A stretch of DNA of 64,000 nucleotides from Exiguobacterium aurantiacum DSM 6208 (GCF_000702585.1 NZ_JNIQ01000001.1:2547001-2611000); one strand, 5' to 3'. Positions 15,929-25,206 are shown, counted from the first letter of the stretch. Notes: generated by a model not told the origin, from the letters alone. Numbers and translations are program-made.

Positions 15929-16510
15929 CTTCTGCAAAATCTTAATATCGTTGATAATGTCTTCATACGGCACGTCTTGGAAGCCCGGGTACGCTTTCAC
16001 GATCTTCCCGTCCTGGTCGACGAGATAGAACCACGTCGCATGGTCGACTTGCGTCCCTTCTTCCGGTTTCCGGACGAGCGCTTTGAAGTTTTCTTGGGCG
16101 AACGCCTCAATCTCTTCTTGCGAGTAGCCCGTCAAGAACTGCCAGTCAGCCTCCGCCAAGTCGTAGTTCGCCATGAAATCTTTAATCTTGTCTGGCGTGT
16201 CGACGGTCGGGTCGACGCTGAACGAGACGAATTGGACGTCCTCCACCCCTTCTTCGACGAGCGCATCATTTAATTTTGACATGTTGAACGTCATCGGCGG
16301 ACAGACCGTCTCACAGTTCGTGAACACGAAATCGGCCATCCATACCTTCCCTTTCAAATCGTCTAGACTGACCGTCTCTTCATTCTGATTCATATAGTCG
16401 AACGATTCGATATCCCAGTTGAGCGGGTCTTCGATCTCGTTGCCGCACGCGGCGAGTACGACGAACGCGCTCATGAGCGCCGCAAGTATTCCTTTTTTCA
16501 ATCCATCCAA
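15923..16510 (-). CDS. SCO1/SenC-family lipoprotein
   Basis: A 195-residue exported lipoprotein: the signal peptide ends in VVLAACGN, a lipobox. The thioredoxin-like domain has the copper/redox motif CETVC (FTNCETVCPPM) and the distant histidine in DHATWFYLVD, so all three Cu ligands of Sco are present. Sco proteins deliver copper to, or reduce thiols of, cytochrome c oxidase CuA. It is the last gene of bdbD-bdbC-sco, which suggests a thiol-redox role at the outer face of the membrane. AAGGAG precedes the ATG by four bases; an internal TTG at 16501 is an alternative with better spacing. Confidence 0.9.
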   Translation of the reverse strand: MDGLKKGILAALMSAFVVLAACGNEIEDPLNWDIESFDYMNQNEETVSLDDLKGKVWMADFVFTNCETVCPPMTFNMSKLNDALVEEGVEDVQFVSFSVDPTVDTPDKIKDFMANYDLAEADWQFLTGYSQEEIEAFAQENFKALVRKPEEGTQVDHATWFYLVDQDGKIVKAYPGFQDVPYEDIINDIKILQKS

Positions 16511-16514
16511 CTCC

Positions 16515-16931
16515 TTAACGTTTTTTCACGGTGAGCAAGAGTAACGTGATGATTGTGAACGCCGTCAAAGCGAGGAACGGGATCGTCACGAACCCGAACC
16601 AATTGATGTATTGGACGTTGCACGGCACCCCTTGGGCACACGGCTTGATATCGGCGAAACCGGGTACTTTTTGCACTAAATAATGGTAAAGTGAAATGAG
16701 ACCACCGACAATCGACAGCGGCAATACATATTTCTTCACCGAACGGTCATCTGTGAACACGGCGATGCCGAGCAGGGACACGAGCGGATACATAAAGATG
16801 CGTTGCATCCAACATAGTTCGCACGGGACGAACCCCCGGATCTCACTGAAATATAGACTGCCGAGCGTCGCCGTCAGCGAGACGAGCCAAGCTGCGTAAA
16901 GCCCATACCGATTAAAGAACGATCTCATCAT
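16515..16931 (-). CDS. bdbC: Disulfide bond formation protein, DsbB/BdbC family
   Basis: A 138-residue four-helix membrane protein. The first cysteine pair is CELCW (about residues 37-40), the second is CAQGVPC in the second outer loop, as in BdbC. It reoxidises its thiol partner and passes electrons to quinone. Its start overlaps the end of bdbD by four bases, so the two are translationally coupled. Confidence 0.92.
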   Translation of the reverse strand: MMRSFFNRYGLYAAWLVSLTATLGSLYFSEIRGFVPCELCWMQRIFMYPLVSLLGIAVFTDDRSVKKYVLPLSIVGGLISLYHYLVQKVPGFADIKPCAQGVPCNVQYINWFGFVTIPFLALTAFTIITLLLLTVKKR

Positions 16932-17599
16932 AAGTCGTTCTCGATCAATCGCGTGATTGCCTCATAATCGAACGGATTATCGAGGATGACGCCATTGATC
17001 ATGATCGTCGGGGTGAGCCGGACGTCGTTCTCTTTGACGAGTCCGTCATCGAGGCTCACTTCTTCAAGCACGGTCGAGTTTTCACTCAAGTCCGTTTTGA
17101 GCTGTGCGACATCGACCGACGTCGTCGCTTCGGCGATCTCGGTCAACCGCTCGACCGTCACCCACACCTCATCGTGGTGCTGGCTCGCCGGTTGCGCGTC
17201 ATAGACGGCCTTGTGGAAATCCCAGAACGAATCCGGGTCCTGGACGTACACCGATTCCGAGGCGAGCGCCGCTAAAATCGATTCTTGTCCATGGAAGAGG
17301 ACGTTAATGTAGCTGAAACTCGCCTTGCCCGTGTCGATATAGTCTTCTTTTAGTTTTGGATAGACCGTCTCACCCCACTGTTTACAAGACGGGCACTTGT
17401 AGTCACCGAACTCGACGACCGATACCGGGGCGTCAGCGTCTCCGATCGTCGGCTGCCCGTCCGTTGAGACGTGCTCGCCTTTTGACGCCGTCTCGGCTTG
17501 GTCTTCCGGCTGGTTCAACATGACGACGACCGCCGCGATGAGCACGACTGCGACGAGTGTCAGGAGGACCAACAATTTATTCTGTTTCACTGTCTTCAC
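16928..17599 (-). CDS. bdbD: Membrane-anchored thiol oxidoreductase BdbD (DsbA family)
   Basis: A 223-residue protein with an N-terminal anchor (residues 9-29) and an extracellular DsbA-like domain. The active site is CPSC in EFGDYKCPSCKQWG, and the cis-proline loop is RLTPTIMINGV. It introduces disulfides into exported proteins, with BdbC as its oxidant. It is the first gene of the three-gene operon and carries the longest upstream gap, so the promoter is likely just before 17599. Confidence 0.92.
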   Translation of the reverse strand: MKTVKQNKLLVLLTLVAVVLIAAVVVMLNQPEDQAETASKGEHVSTDGQPTIGDADAPVSVVEFGDYKCPSCKQWGETVYPKLKEDYIDTGKASFSYINVLFHGQESILAALASESVYVQDPDSFWDFHKAVYDAQPASQHHDEVWVTVERLTEIAEATTSVDVAQLKTDLSENSTVLEEVSLDDGLVKENDVRLTPTIMINGVILDNPFDYEAITRLIENDL

Positions 17600-17745
17600 C
17601 TCTATGTATTAGTGTCGTCTCCATTATAACGAAAGCGCTATCTGTTTCCACGAAATCAACCTATCTTTTTCAAAACTTCACTTCATCTCGATGCGCTTTG
17701 GCCGATGAGAAGAATGACTGTGTCCATGTAGGAGGAATTATTAAT

Positions 17746-19341
17746 ATGAAATTTGTTACGATGCGCCTCGGCCTCATCTTGGCGCTCAGCATCGCCACGC
17801 TCGTGTTTTTACTCACCGTCACGTTGACGTATACGATCAGCCAGCGCTCAGGTGCTTCGCTCGAGGAAGAAATCGGCGAACGGTTATCGATGACGTCGCA
17901 CCAGCTCGTCGACAAGCTCGACTTTTACATGTGGTCGCGCTATCAGGAAGTGCAGCTGCTTCAAGGGCTCGACGCCTTGAACGACCCTGACTCGAGCCGG
18001 GCGCTGCTCGACCAGGTTCAGACGAACATCCCCGCCTTCTCGTGGATGGGCGTGACCGACGCATCTGGAAACGTCGTCGCCTCGACGAACGGCATATTGG
18101 AAGGGGCCAACATCGGGGCCCGTCCCGTCTTTCTAGAAGCGCAAACCGAACCTTTCATCGGTGACGTCCACGAGGCGGTGTTACTTGCCGAGCTGTTGCC
18201 GAACCCGAGCGGCGAACCGCTTCAATTCGTCGATATTAGCGTACCGCTCTTCCGTGACGGCGCGTTCCAAGGTGTGTTGGCGACGCATCTCAGTTGGGAA
18301 TGGGGCAAAGAAGTGCTCCGCCACTTTGACAGGACGCTCCACCATCAGTCTGGCTATACCGATTTGTTCGTCATGAGCGAGCGAGACAATCTCGTCTTGC
18401 TCGGACCGGACGAACTCGTCGGGAAGCCGCTCGGCTTAACACTTGAAGACGGTTGGCACGTCGTGACGTGGCCGGACGGGACGGACTATTTGACCGGCAT
18501 CACCAAAGGGGAAGGCTATGACGATTACTCCGGGCTCGGCTGGAGCGTCGTCGTGCGGCAACCGGTCGACGTCGCCTTCGCCCCGGTCGCCTCGCTCGAA
18601 CGGAACATCTTGTCGTTCGGGCTTATCGCAGCGCTCGTCACCGCCATTCTAGGATGGCTCCTCGCCTCGTTCATCACGCGTCCGCTCCAAAAGATAACGG
18701 AAACGGCCGCTCTCATGGAACAAGGAAAAGTGAAGACGTTCCCGCATCAATCCGGGATTCACGAAATCGAATCGCTCGCCTCCGCCCTTGAATCACTCGT
18801 GACATCGCTCACACAGGCCGAGACCGAACGCATCCATTTCGAGACGCTCGCCAACCGTGACGTCTTGACCGGGCTCGCCAACCGGACGGCGCTCCGGCAT
18901 TATTTGAATGAAGCACAAACGGGTCAACACGAATACGTCTGTTTCTACATCGACCTGGACGGGTTCAAGGCAATCAACGATACGTACGGTCACGCTTCAG
19001 GCGACGACGTGCTCATCGAGATTGCCAGACGTTTAAACGAAACGTCGCTCGACAGCGCTTATCCAGTCCGGTTGAGCGGAGACGAGTTCTTTCTCTTGTT
19101 TGAACGGAACGGACGGAGCCACCGGGCAATCGCACGGATCGGAGACGACATCATCACGGCACTGTCACAACCGATCTCGTTCGAAAATGGAACGGCACGT
19201 GTCGGGGCGAGTATCGGGGCGGCGCTCTGGCGCTCGGACACGGTACCGCATACGGCCATCGAACGGGCCGACCAGGCGCTCTACCGTTCAAAAGCAAACG
19301 GCAAAAATCAAATCACGCTCGATGAGACGCTCATCGCATAA
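17746..19341 (+). CDS. Diguanylate cyclase with extracellular Cache-type sensor
   Basis: A 531-residue membrane sensor. Segment 1 (about 10-29) and segment 2 (about 286-308) flank an extracellular dCache-like domain. A HAMP-like linker follows (FITRPLQKITETAALMEQGK), then the GGDEF domain from NRDVLTGLANRTAL. The active loop is SGDEF, a form still compatible with c-di-GMP synthesis, and the metal/substrate site is in FYIDLDGFKAINDTYGHASGDD. The RxxD inhibitory site upstream of the active loop is absent (LDSAYPVRL). The ATG follows GTAGGAGGAATTATTA. Its original terminator is split by an IS element. Confidence 0.9.
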   Translation: MKFVTMRLGLILALSIATLVFLLTVTLTYTISQRSGASLEEEIGERLSMTSHQLVDKLDFYMWSRYQEVQLLQGLDALNDPDSSRALLDQVQTNIPAFSWMGVTDASGNVVASTNGILEGANIGARPVFLEAQTEPFIGDVHEAVLLAELLPNPSGEPLQFVDISVPLFRDGAFQGVLATHLSWEWGKEVLRHFDRTLHHQSGYTDLFVMSERDNLVLLGPDELVGKPLGLTLEDGWHVVTWPDGTDYLTGITKGEGYDDYSGLGWSVVVRQPVDVAFAPVASLERNILSFGLIAALVTAILGWLLASFITRPLQKITETAALMEQGKVKTFPHQSGIHEIESLASALESLVTSLTQAETERIHFETLANRDVLTGLANRTALRHYLNEAQTGQHEYVCFYIDLDGFKAINDTYGHASGDDVLIEIARRLNETSLDSAYPVRLSGDEFFLLFERNGRSHRAIARIGDDIITALSQPISFENGTARVGASIGAALWRSDTVPHTAIERADQALYRSKANGKNQITLDETLIA

Positions 19342-19344
19342 GAA

Positions 19345-19357
19345 AAGGTCCATGCCG
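19345..19357. terminator. Left arm of a split bidirectional terminator
   Basis: AAGGTCCATGCCG here is the exact reverse complement of CGGCATGGACCTT at 21052-21064. Without the IS the two would form a 13-bp stem with a six-base loop between the cyclase gene and odhB. Confidence 0.85.
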
Positions 19358-19407
19358 CTTGTGAACTGCTCCCTGTCAAGTAGACAGGGCAAATAATGAA
19401 AACCAGC

Positions 19408-20307
19408 CTAGGCGGCTTGAGTCCTGTATTCGACAGGGCTCAAGCCGTTTAGTCGTTTCTGGAAACGATCATGGTTGTAGAACGATATGTAGGCCTCGAT
19501 GGCTGATGTGAGTTCGCTGTAGGCCTGGAACTCACGCAAATAGTACATCTCGACTTTCAGGGTACCCCAAAAACCCTCAATCGGGGCGTTGTCGAGACAA
19601 CGTCCGACCCGGGACATGCTGTGGGTCAGCCCCGCGTCTTCCACCATGCGTTTGAACCCTCTCGAGGTATATTGGAACCCTCGGTCGCTATGGATCATCG
19701 GACTCGCTCCTGAACGGAGCCCCGCGATGGCTGGGATCATCGTCTGGAAGACGAGCGCGTTGTTGTTGGATTTCCCGATGCGATAGGCGACGATCGAGCC
19801 GTCATAGAGGTCGATGATCGCGCTCAGATACGCCTTCTTCCCGGCGCCATATTTGAACTCGGTGACGTCGGTGCACCACTTCTCGTCCGGTCGGGACGCG
19901 CTGAATTCCCGGTTCATCAGGTTCTCGGCCACATGTTGCGGTGACGATTTCTTATGCCGCTTTCGTTTCTGGCGGATGACCGAACGGATCTCATGGATGC
20001 GCATGAGACGATAGATCCGCTTCTCATTGTATGCCGGCAGGCCATGTTGACGTCGTCTGCGGTTGATTGTCATGGTGAGCCGTCGATAGCCGTAGGTCCC
20101 GTTCACCTGGTCATAGAGGAGACGGATGTCCTCCAGTAAGCCCAAGTTCTCCTCCTCGCGTACCGAGACGGTACGCTTCAACCATTTGTAGTAGGCGGCC
20201 CGTGAGACCTGCGCGATTTCACACAGGAGCACGACCGGGAACGTGTCGGTCGTCGACATTTCCTCGATCGCCATGTAACGTAATTGTAGCCGGATTTGGC
20301 TGATCAA
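19408..20307 (-). CDS. IS150-type transposase, OrfB (DDE domain)
   Basis: About 299 residues. The rve-type core has the catalytic residues in KWCTDVTEFKYG, PMIHSDRGFQYTS and NAPIEGFWGTLKVE. The preceding HTH_21-like block (GTYGYRRLTMTINRR) is typical for IS3-family OrfB. It is normally made as an OrfAB fusion by -1 slippage; the independent TTG at 20307 has a GAGGAGAGG SD and might also give OrfB alone. Confidence 0.92.
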   Translation of the reverse strand: MISQIRLQLRYMAIEEMSTTDTFPVVLLCEIAQVSRAAYYKWLKRTVSVREEENLGLLEDIRLLYDQVNGTYGYRRLTMTINRRRRQHGLPAYNEKRIYRLMRIHEIRSVIRQKRKRHKKSSPQHVAENLMNREFSASRPDEKWCTDVTEFKYGAGKKAYLSAIIDLYDGSIVAYRIGKSNNNALVFQTMIPAIAGLRSGASPMIHSDRGFQYTSRGFKRMVEDAGLTHSMSRVGRCLDNAPIEGFWGTLKVEMYYLREFQAYSELTSAIEAYISFYNHDRFQKRLNGLSPVEYRTQAA

Positions 20308-20978
20308 CCTCTCCTCTCGATCTCCTCTAACTTTTTTAGGAACAGGTTCTCGGCCCGCAGGCGCTCGTTCTCCCGCTCGATCTGTTGGATGCGACGTTCG
20401 AGCTTCTCTTCGTTGGTCAGTTCCTCTTCTTGCTTCGTCCGTCCGCGCCGGTCCTCGAGCCCGTGCACGCCGTCGGCGTCATATTTTTTCGTCCAGCCGT
20501 AGACCTGGTGGTACGACACGGCGAATATCTCGGCCGTCTGTTGATAGTTCCGTCCATTGTCCAGGCAATACCTGACGATCTCCATGCGTTCCTCGAATGT
20601 GGTCTTTCTCCCTTTTGTCATAGCTCGATCCATCCCTTTTCTCGAATCTGTTAACTCGCTATGACTAGTATACTTCTTGATCCACCGATATAGAACCGAA
20701 CGACTACTGATTTGATGTCTGGAGAGGACTTCCACCATGGTGACCCCATCGAGATAGTCACGTACGGCCGCTATTTTCTGTTCCTTTGTGTACAGTTTCC
20801 ATGTCCTCGACTCCTTCAAGGCGTCGATTCCGCCGGTCTCGAATTTCACTTTCCACACCCGGAGGGTATGCTCAGAGACGTCATGGGCCTCCTCGATTTC
20901 CTTCCACGTATATGTTTCTTCTTCCATCATCCGTAGTGCACTCAGTTTTTGTTCGATTGAATGCCGACTTCTCGCCAT
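20304..20978 (-). CDS. IS150-type transposase, OrfA
   Basis: A 224-residue DNA-binding subunit with two helix-turn-helix repeats (TWKEIEEAHDVSEHTLRVWK and NYQQTAEIFAVSYHQVYGW) and a C-terminal leucine-zipper-like coil (ERRIQQIERENERLRAENL). ATG 20978 is chosen because GGGGAGTG lies six bases upstream; GTG 20987 would lie in the SD itself. Near its end is the slippery sequence A_AAA_AAG. Confidence 0.9.
   Translation of the reverse strand: MARSRHSIEQKLSALRMMEEETYTWKEIEEAHDVSEHTLRVWKVKFETGGIDALKESRTWKLYTKEQKIAAVRDYLDGVTMVEVLSRHQISSRSVLYRWIKKYTSHSELTDSRKGMDRAMTKGRKTTFEERMEIVRYCLDNGRNYQQTAEIFAVSYHQVYGWTKKYDADGVHGLEDRRGRTKQEEELTNEEKLERRIQQIERENERLRAENLFLKKLEEIERRG
20331..20337 (-). other. Programmed -1 frameshift site
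   Basis: A AAA AAG on the minus strand, in the OrfA zero frame as CTA AAA AAG. A slip by one base continues as KKVRGDREERLISQIRL into OrfB without a stop, and GAGGAGA-rich sequence follows directly. Confidence 0.85.
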
Positions 20979-21051
20979 AAAAAACACTCCCCAATCAGAT
21001 AAACAGATTTGTTATTTCATCTGTCTACCTATTGGGGAGCATATCATTGAT

Positions 21052-21064
21052 CGGCATGGACCTT
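21052..21064. terminator. Right arm of the split terminator
   Basis: CGGCATGGACCTT, complementary to 19345-19357. It lies six bases past the odhB stop. Confidence 0.85.
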
Positions 21065-21069
21065 CTTGT

Positions 21070-22341
21070 TTACGCTTCGAACAACAACTGTTCTGGGTCT
21101 TCAATCATATCTTTAATGTGTTTGAGGAACGTCACGGCCTCACGACCGTCGACGATCCGGTGGTCGTACGAGAGCGCCACATACATCATCGGGCGGTTCT
21201 CCATCGTCTCCGCGTCGATGGCGATCGGACGGAGTTGAATCGAGTGCATCCCGAGGATGGCGACTTGCGGCCCGTTCAAGATCGGTGTCGACAAGAGTGA
21301 GCCGAACACGCCACCGTTCGTGATCGTGAACGTGCCACCTGTGAGATCGCTAAGCCCGAGCTTGTTGTTACGGGCCTTGTCGGCGAGGTGGAGGATATCC
21401 TTCTCGATTTCGCCGAAGTTTTTACGATCTGCTTCACGGACGACCGGGACGACGAGTCCGTCTGGTGCCGAGACGGCGATGCCAATATCGTAATACTTCT
21501 TCAAGACGATCTCGTTCCCTTGAATCTCAGCGTTCAAGTACGGCATCCGCTTGAGTGCCGCAACGGCCGCTTTCGTGAAGAACGACATGAAACCGAGTTT
21601 GACGTCGTTGTCTTTGACGAACTTCTCTTGACGGCGTTTGCGGAGTGCCATCACTGCTGACATATCGATCTCATTGAACGTCGTGAGCATCGCGGCCGTC
21701 TGCTGGACTTCGACGAGACGGTTCGCGATCGTCTGGCGACGGCGTGTCATTTTGATGCGCTCTTCTTCTTTGCCGCTCGCCGCCGGTTGCGGTGGTGCAG
21801 CCGGTGCTTTCGGAGCTTCTTGTTTCAGAGCCGGTTTTGACTCGTGGCTCGTCACGTCATGGACGTTAATGCGGCCGATCGGATCGCTCGTTTGAACGGC
21901 TGAGAGATCGATCCCTTTCTCACGCGCGAGCTTACGGGCTGCCGGTGTCGCAATCGGACCTTTGCCCGGACTTGCGACGTGTTCTTCGCGGCGCTCGACT
22001 TTCTTCGCTTCCCCGACCGCCTCGACTTTCGTCTCAGCCGGAGCTGGAGCCGTCTCGGCAGGTGCTTCTGTCTTCGTCTTCGTCGCGACCGCCGTACCGC
22101 CGCCTGAACCTGAACCGAGGCGGGCGATGACTTGTCCGACTTGGACCGTGTCGCCTTCTCCGGCAAGTTGTTCTTCTAACACGCCCGCTTCATCTGCCGG
22201 CACTTCGATATTGACTTTGTCTGTCTCGAGTTCGACGATGGCTTCCCCTTTTTCGACGTGGTCGCCTGGCTGTTTGAGCCACGAGGCGACCGTTCCTTCC
22301 GTAATGGACTCTGCTAACTCCGGTACTTTGATTTCGATCAC
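21070..22341 (-). CDS. odhB: Dihydrolipoyllysine succinyltransferase (E2 of 2-oxoglutarate dehydrogenase)
   Basis: A 423-residue E2 subunit of the TCA cycle. Residues 1-78 form the lipoyl domain with the modified lysine in ELETDKVNIEVPA. A flexible Ala/Pro/Glu-rich linker (95-130) precedes the subunit-binding domain (ATPAARKLAREKGIDLSAV). The catalytic domain ends with DHRIVDGREAVTFL, holding the active His and Asp. It lies 18 bp after odhA in one operon. Its natural terminator is interrupted by the IS3 element, so odh transcripts may run into the same-strand transposase genes. Confidence 0.96.
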   Translation of the reverse strand: MIEIKVPELAESITEGTVASWLKQPGDHVEKGEAIVELETDKVNIEVPADEAGVLEEQLAGEGDTVQVGQVIARLGSGSGGGTAVATKTKTEAPAETAPAPAETKVEAVGEAKKVERREEHVASPGKGPIATPAARKLAREKGIDLSAVQTSDPIGRINVHDVTSHESKPALKQEAPKAPAAPPQPAASGKEEERIKMTRRRQTIANRLVEVQQTAAMLTTFNEIDMSAVMALRKRRQEKFVKDNDVKLGFMSFFTKAAVAALKRMPYLNAEIQGNEIVLKKYYDIGIAVSAPDGLVVPVVREADRKNFGEIEKDILHLADKARNNKLGLSDLTGGTFTITNGGVFGSLLSTPILNGPQVAILGMHSIQLRPIAIDAETMENRPMMYVALSYDHRIVDGREAVTFLKHIKDMIEDPEQLLFEA

Positions 22342-22359
22342 AATGAGTTCCCCCTTAAC

Positions 22360-25206
22360 TTATTTACGATCTTTTTGGTATGTGCTCGTGCCCGCCGCAC
22401 TTGAGACGACGTCACGCGATAATGCGTCATGGATGATGCGCGCTTGCTCTTGTTTGTGGGCTGTCGGATTTCCTTCGGCCGGACTTGACCGGCGGCGACG
22501 ACCGATATAACGGACGTTCAAGCGGTTCGATGTGACTGCTTCGAGGCGCGGCTCGATGTACGTCCATGCCCCCATGTTTTTCGGTTCTTCTTGTACCCAG
22601 ACGATTTCTTTCGCGTTCGGATAACGGCTGATGACGTCACGAATCTCACGCACCGGGAACGGATAAATCTCTTCGACACGGATGATGTGCAAGAAGTCGA
22701 GCGACTCCTCAGACTTCATCGTCGCTTCTTGGAGATCGATCGCCATCTTCCCTGAACAGAAGACGAGACGTTCGACTTTGTCCGGCGTCTCCCCGAGACC
22801 TGGTTGCTCGACGATCGGGCAGAAGCTGCCGTCTGCCAAATCTTCGACCGGCGAGGCTGCGAGCGGATGACGAAGCAGGCTCTTCGGTGTCATGATGATC
22901 ATCGGACGAACTTGTTCTGTCCCGAGCATCTTCGCTTGGCGGCGTAAGATGTGGAAGTATTGAGCGGCCGTCGACAAGTTGGCGACTGTCCAGTTCTTCT
23001 CTCCGGCGAGTGTCAAATAGCGTTCCATCCTGGCACTCGAGTGCTCAGGGCCTTGTCCTTCATAGCCGTGCGGCAAGAGCATGACGAGACCAGACTTCTG
23101 TCCCCATTTGGCCCGTCCGGCCGAGATGAACTGGTCGAACATGACTTGCGCGGAGTTGGCGAAGTCACCGTACTGCGCTTCCCACAAGACGAGCGTGTCT
23201 TGGGCGAAGACGTTGTATCCGTACTCGAAACCGAGCACCGACCCTTCCGAGAGCGGGCTGTTGAACACAGAGAACGAGGCGTTCGCCGTCGACAAATGGT
23301 GGAGCGGCGAGAACTTCTTGCCGGTCTCGACGTCGTTCAACATAATGTTGCGCTGGGCGAACGTACCGCGTTCAGAGTCTTGACCGCTCAAGCGGATCGG
23401 TGTCCCGTCCGAGATGATGGACGCATAGGCGAGCGTCTCGGCATGACCCCAATCGACTTTTCCATTTTCCCCGAACGCGTCACGGCGACGATCGAGCACT
23501 TTTTGAAGTTTGTGGAACACGCCGAACCCTTCCGGCCATTCGAGAAGATCGTCGTTCAATCGTTTGAGTACATCACGGTCGACGGACGTCTCGACAGACG
23601 GGAAGCCTTTATGGACCGCTTCCGGCAAGACGATATCCGCGTCTTCTTCTTCGGCCGGTACGAGGTCTCTGGCCGACTTGAGCCGTCCCTCGATCGATTG
23701 CTCGATTTTCGCCTTGTCTTCTTTCGTCATGACGCCTTCGGATTCAAGACGGTCAGCGTAGACGTGACGGACCGATTGGTGGCCTTTGATTGCTTTGTAG
23801 AGCACCGGGTTCGTGTTCATCGGTTCGTCCATCTCATTATGGCCGTAACGGCGATAGCCGACCAAGTCGACGAGGATGTCTTTATGGAATGTGGCACGGT
23901 ATTCGCTGCATAGCTTGGCGACGGCGATACAAGCTTCCGGATCATCGGCGTTGACGTGGAACACCGGGATCTCATATCCTTTGGCGATGTCACTCGCGTA
24001 ACGCGTCGAGCGCGAGTCGCTCGGGTCGGTCGTGAAGCCGATCGTGTTGTTGGCGATGACGTGAACCGTTCCGGCCGTGCGATACCCTTTCAAGTTCGTC
24101 ATGTTGAGTGTCTCAGCGACGATGCCTTGGCCTGGGAAGGCGGCATCCCCGTGAATCAAAATCGAGGCGGCTTTGTCGTCGTGCTGGACGGCCATCCCTT
24201 TTTCAGAGCGATCGTCTTGCGCGGCACGTGTGTATCCTTCGACGACGGCACCGACGAACTCGAGGTGACTCGGGTTGTTGGCGAGGTTCAAACGGACTTC
24301 TTTTTTCTCTTCAAGTACTTTCCGGTCGAGGCCGAGGTGATACTTGACGTCCCCTGACCAGCCGAAGTTGATGCCGATTGAGCCTTCTGACGGGATCAGC
24401 TCTTTGTTCGGCGCGTGTTGGAACTCGGCAAAAATCATCTCATACGGTTTCCCGAGCACATGCGCGAGGACGTTCAAGCGTCCCCGGTGCGCCATCCCGA
24501 TGTTGATATGTTCCGACCCGCTCGAGATGAGTCTGCCGACCATCGCGTCAAGGAGCGGTACCATCGCGTCGAGCCCCTCGATCGAGAACCGCTTTTGACC
24601 GACGTACGTCTTATGAAGGAACGACTCGAACAGTTCTGTCTCGGCCAGGCGTTCAAACAATTCGATTTTCTCGTTCTTCGACAGTTTCGCTTTGAGCGCC
24701 CCTTGCTCGATGCGACGGCGAATCCATCGTTTCTCTTCCATGTCATCTAAATGACGGAGCTCGATGGCGACCGTGTCCGTGTAGACGTCAAGCAAGTGAC
24801 GGACGAGCTCGAGCGCGTTCGCGCCGGCCTTCGGCACATCTTCTGTCAATAAGTGGGCCGGGATCTGTGTCAAGTCCGCTTCTTCTAACCCGTACCGATC
24901 GAACGCAAACAAGCCGTGTTCGCGCGGGTGGTCTTTGAGCGGGTAGATATCAGCCGCTTTATGGCCGAGTGCCCGAATGTCATTGACCAGCCGTGTCGCT
25001 GCCACGACTTTCTCTAAATCAAATGAAGCGGCCGGAGTTTCTGGCAATGCCGTTTCCGGTGCCCCGTGCTCGTCAAAGTAACGACGCGTCTCCGCATCGA
25101 CTGATTCTGGGTCTTCCAAATATTGCTCGTACAATTCAACGATGTAGCCTAAGTTTGGACCATAAAATGATTGCAACGCTTCGTGACCGTTCGACGACTC
25201 TCCCAT
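22360..25206 (-). CDS. odhA: 2-oxoglutarate dehydrogenase E1 component
   Basis: A 948-residue thiamine-diphosphate decarboxylase. The N-terminal helix FYGPNLGYIVELYEQYLEDPESVD matches OdhA. The substrate site is in GMAHRGRLNVLAHVLGKP, the ThDP motif is GDAAFPGQGIVAETLNM ... NNTIGFTT, and the pyrimidine-domain FEYGYN lies in the C-terminal half. It is the first gene of odhAB. The promoter just upstream is overlapped by a cre site, fitting glucose repression of the TCA cycle known in Bacillus. Confidence 0.96.
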   Translation of the reverse strand: MGESSNGHEALQSFYGPNLGYIVELYEQYLEDPESVDAETRRYFDEHGAPETALPETPAASFDLEKVVAATRLVNDIRALGHKAADIYPLKDHPREHGLFAFDRYGLEEADLTQIPAHLLTEDVPKAGANALELVRHLLDVYTDTVAIELRHLDDMEEKRWIRRRIEQGALKAKLSKNEKIELFERLAETELFESFLHKTYVGQKRFSIEGLDAMVPLLDAMVGRLISSGSEHINIGMAHRGRLNVLAHVLGKPYEMIFAEFQHAPNKELIPSEGSIGINFGWSGDVKYHLGLDRKVLEEKKEVRLNLANNPSHLEFVGAVVEGYTRAAQDDRSEKGMAVQHDDKAASILIHGDAAFPGQGIVAETLNMTNLKGYRTAGTVHVIANNTIGFTTDPSDSRSTRYASDIAKGYEIPVFHVNADDPEACIAVAKLCSEYRATFHKDILVDLVGYRRYGHNEMDEPMNTNPVLYKAIKGHQSVRHVYADRLESEGVMTKEDKAKIEQSIEGRLKSARDLVPAEEEDADIVLPEAVHKGFPSVETSVDRDVLKRLNDDLLEWPEGFGVFHKLQKVLDRRRDAFGENGKVDWGHAETLAYASIISDGTPIRLSGQDSERGTFAQRNIMLNDVETGKKFSPLHHLSTANASFSVFNSPLSEGSVLGFEYGYNVFAQDTLVLWEAQYGDFANSAQVMFDQFISAGRAKWGQKSGLVMLLPHGYEGQGPEHSSARMERYLTLAGEKNWTVANLSTAAQYFHILRRQAKMLGTEQVRPMIIMTPKSLLRHPLAASPVEDLADGSFCPIVEQPGLGETPDKVERLVFCSGKMAIDLQEATMKSEESLDFLHIIRVEEIYPFPVREIRDVISRYPNAKEIVWVQEEPKNMGAWTYIEPRLEAVTSNRLNVRYIGRRRRSSPAEGNPTAHKQEQARIIHDALSRDVVSSAAGTSTYQKDRK

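Larger units (their letters stand above)
19362..21046 (-). mobile_element. IS3-family (IS150 group) insertion sequence, 1685 bp
   Basis: The ends are TGAACTGCTCCC...GTAGACAG (left) and, reversed, TGATATGCTCCC...GTAGACAG (right), the IS150-type terminal pattern with TG..CA tips. Three-base duplications TTG flank it (19359-19361 and 21047-21049). It contains orfA and orfB in a -1 overlapping arrangement with a frameshift site. It lies exactly in the loop of a terminator. It is somewhat longer than usual for IS150 because OrfA is long. Confidence 0.93.

Noticed and set aside
17625-17645. CGAAAGCGCTATCT as a cre site for the diguanylate cyclase
   Set aside because: Lacks the outer T and A of the cre consensus and no promoter can be placed around it.
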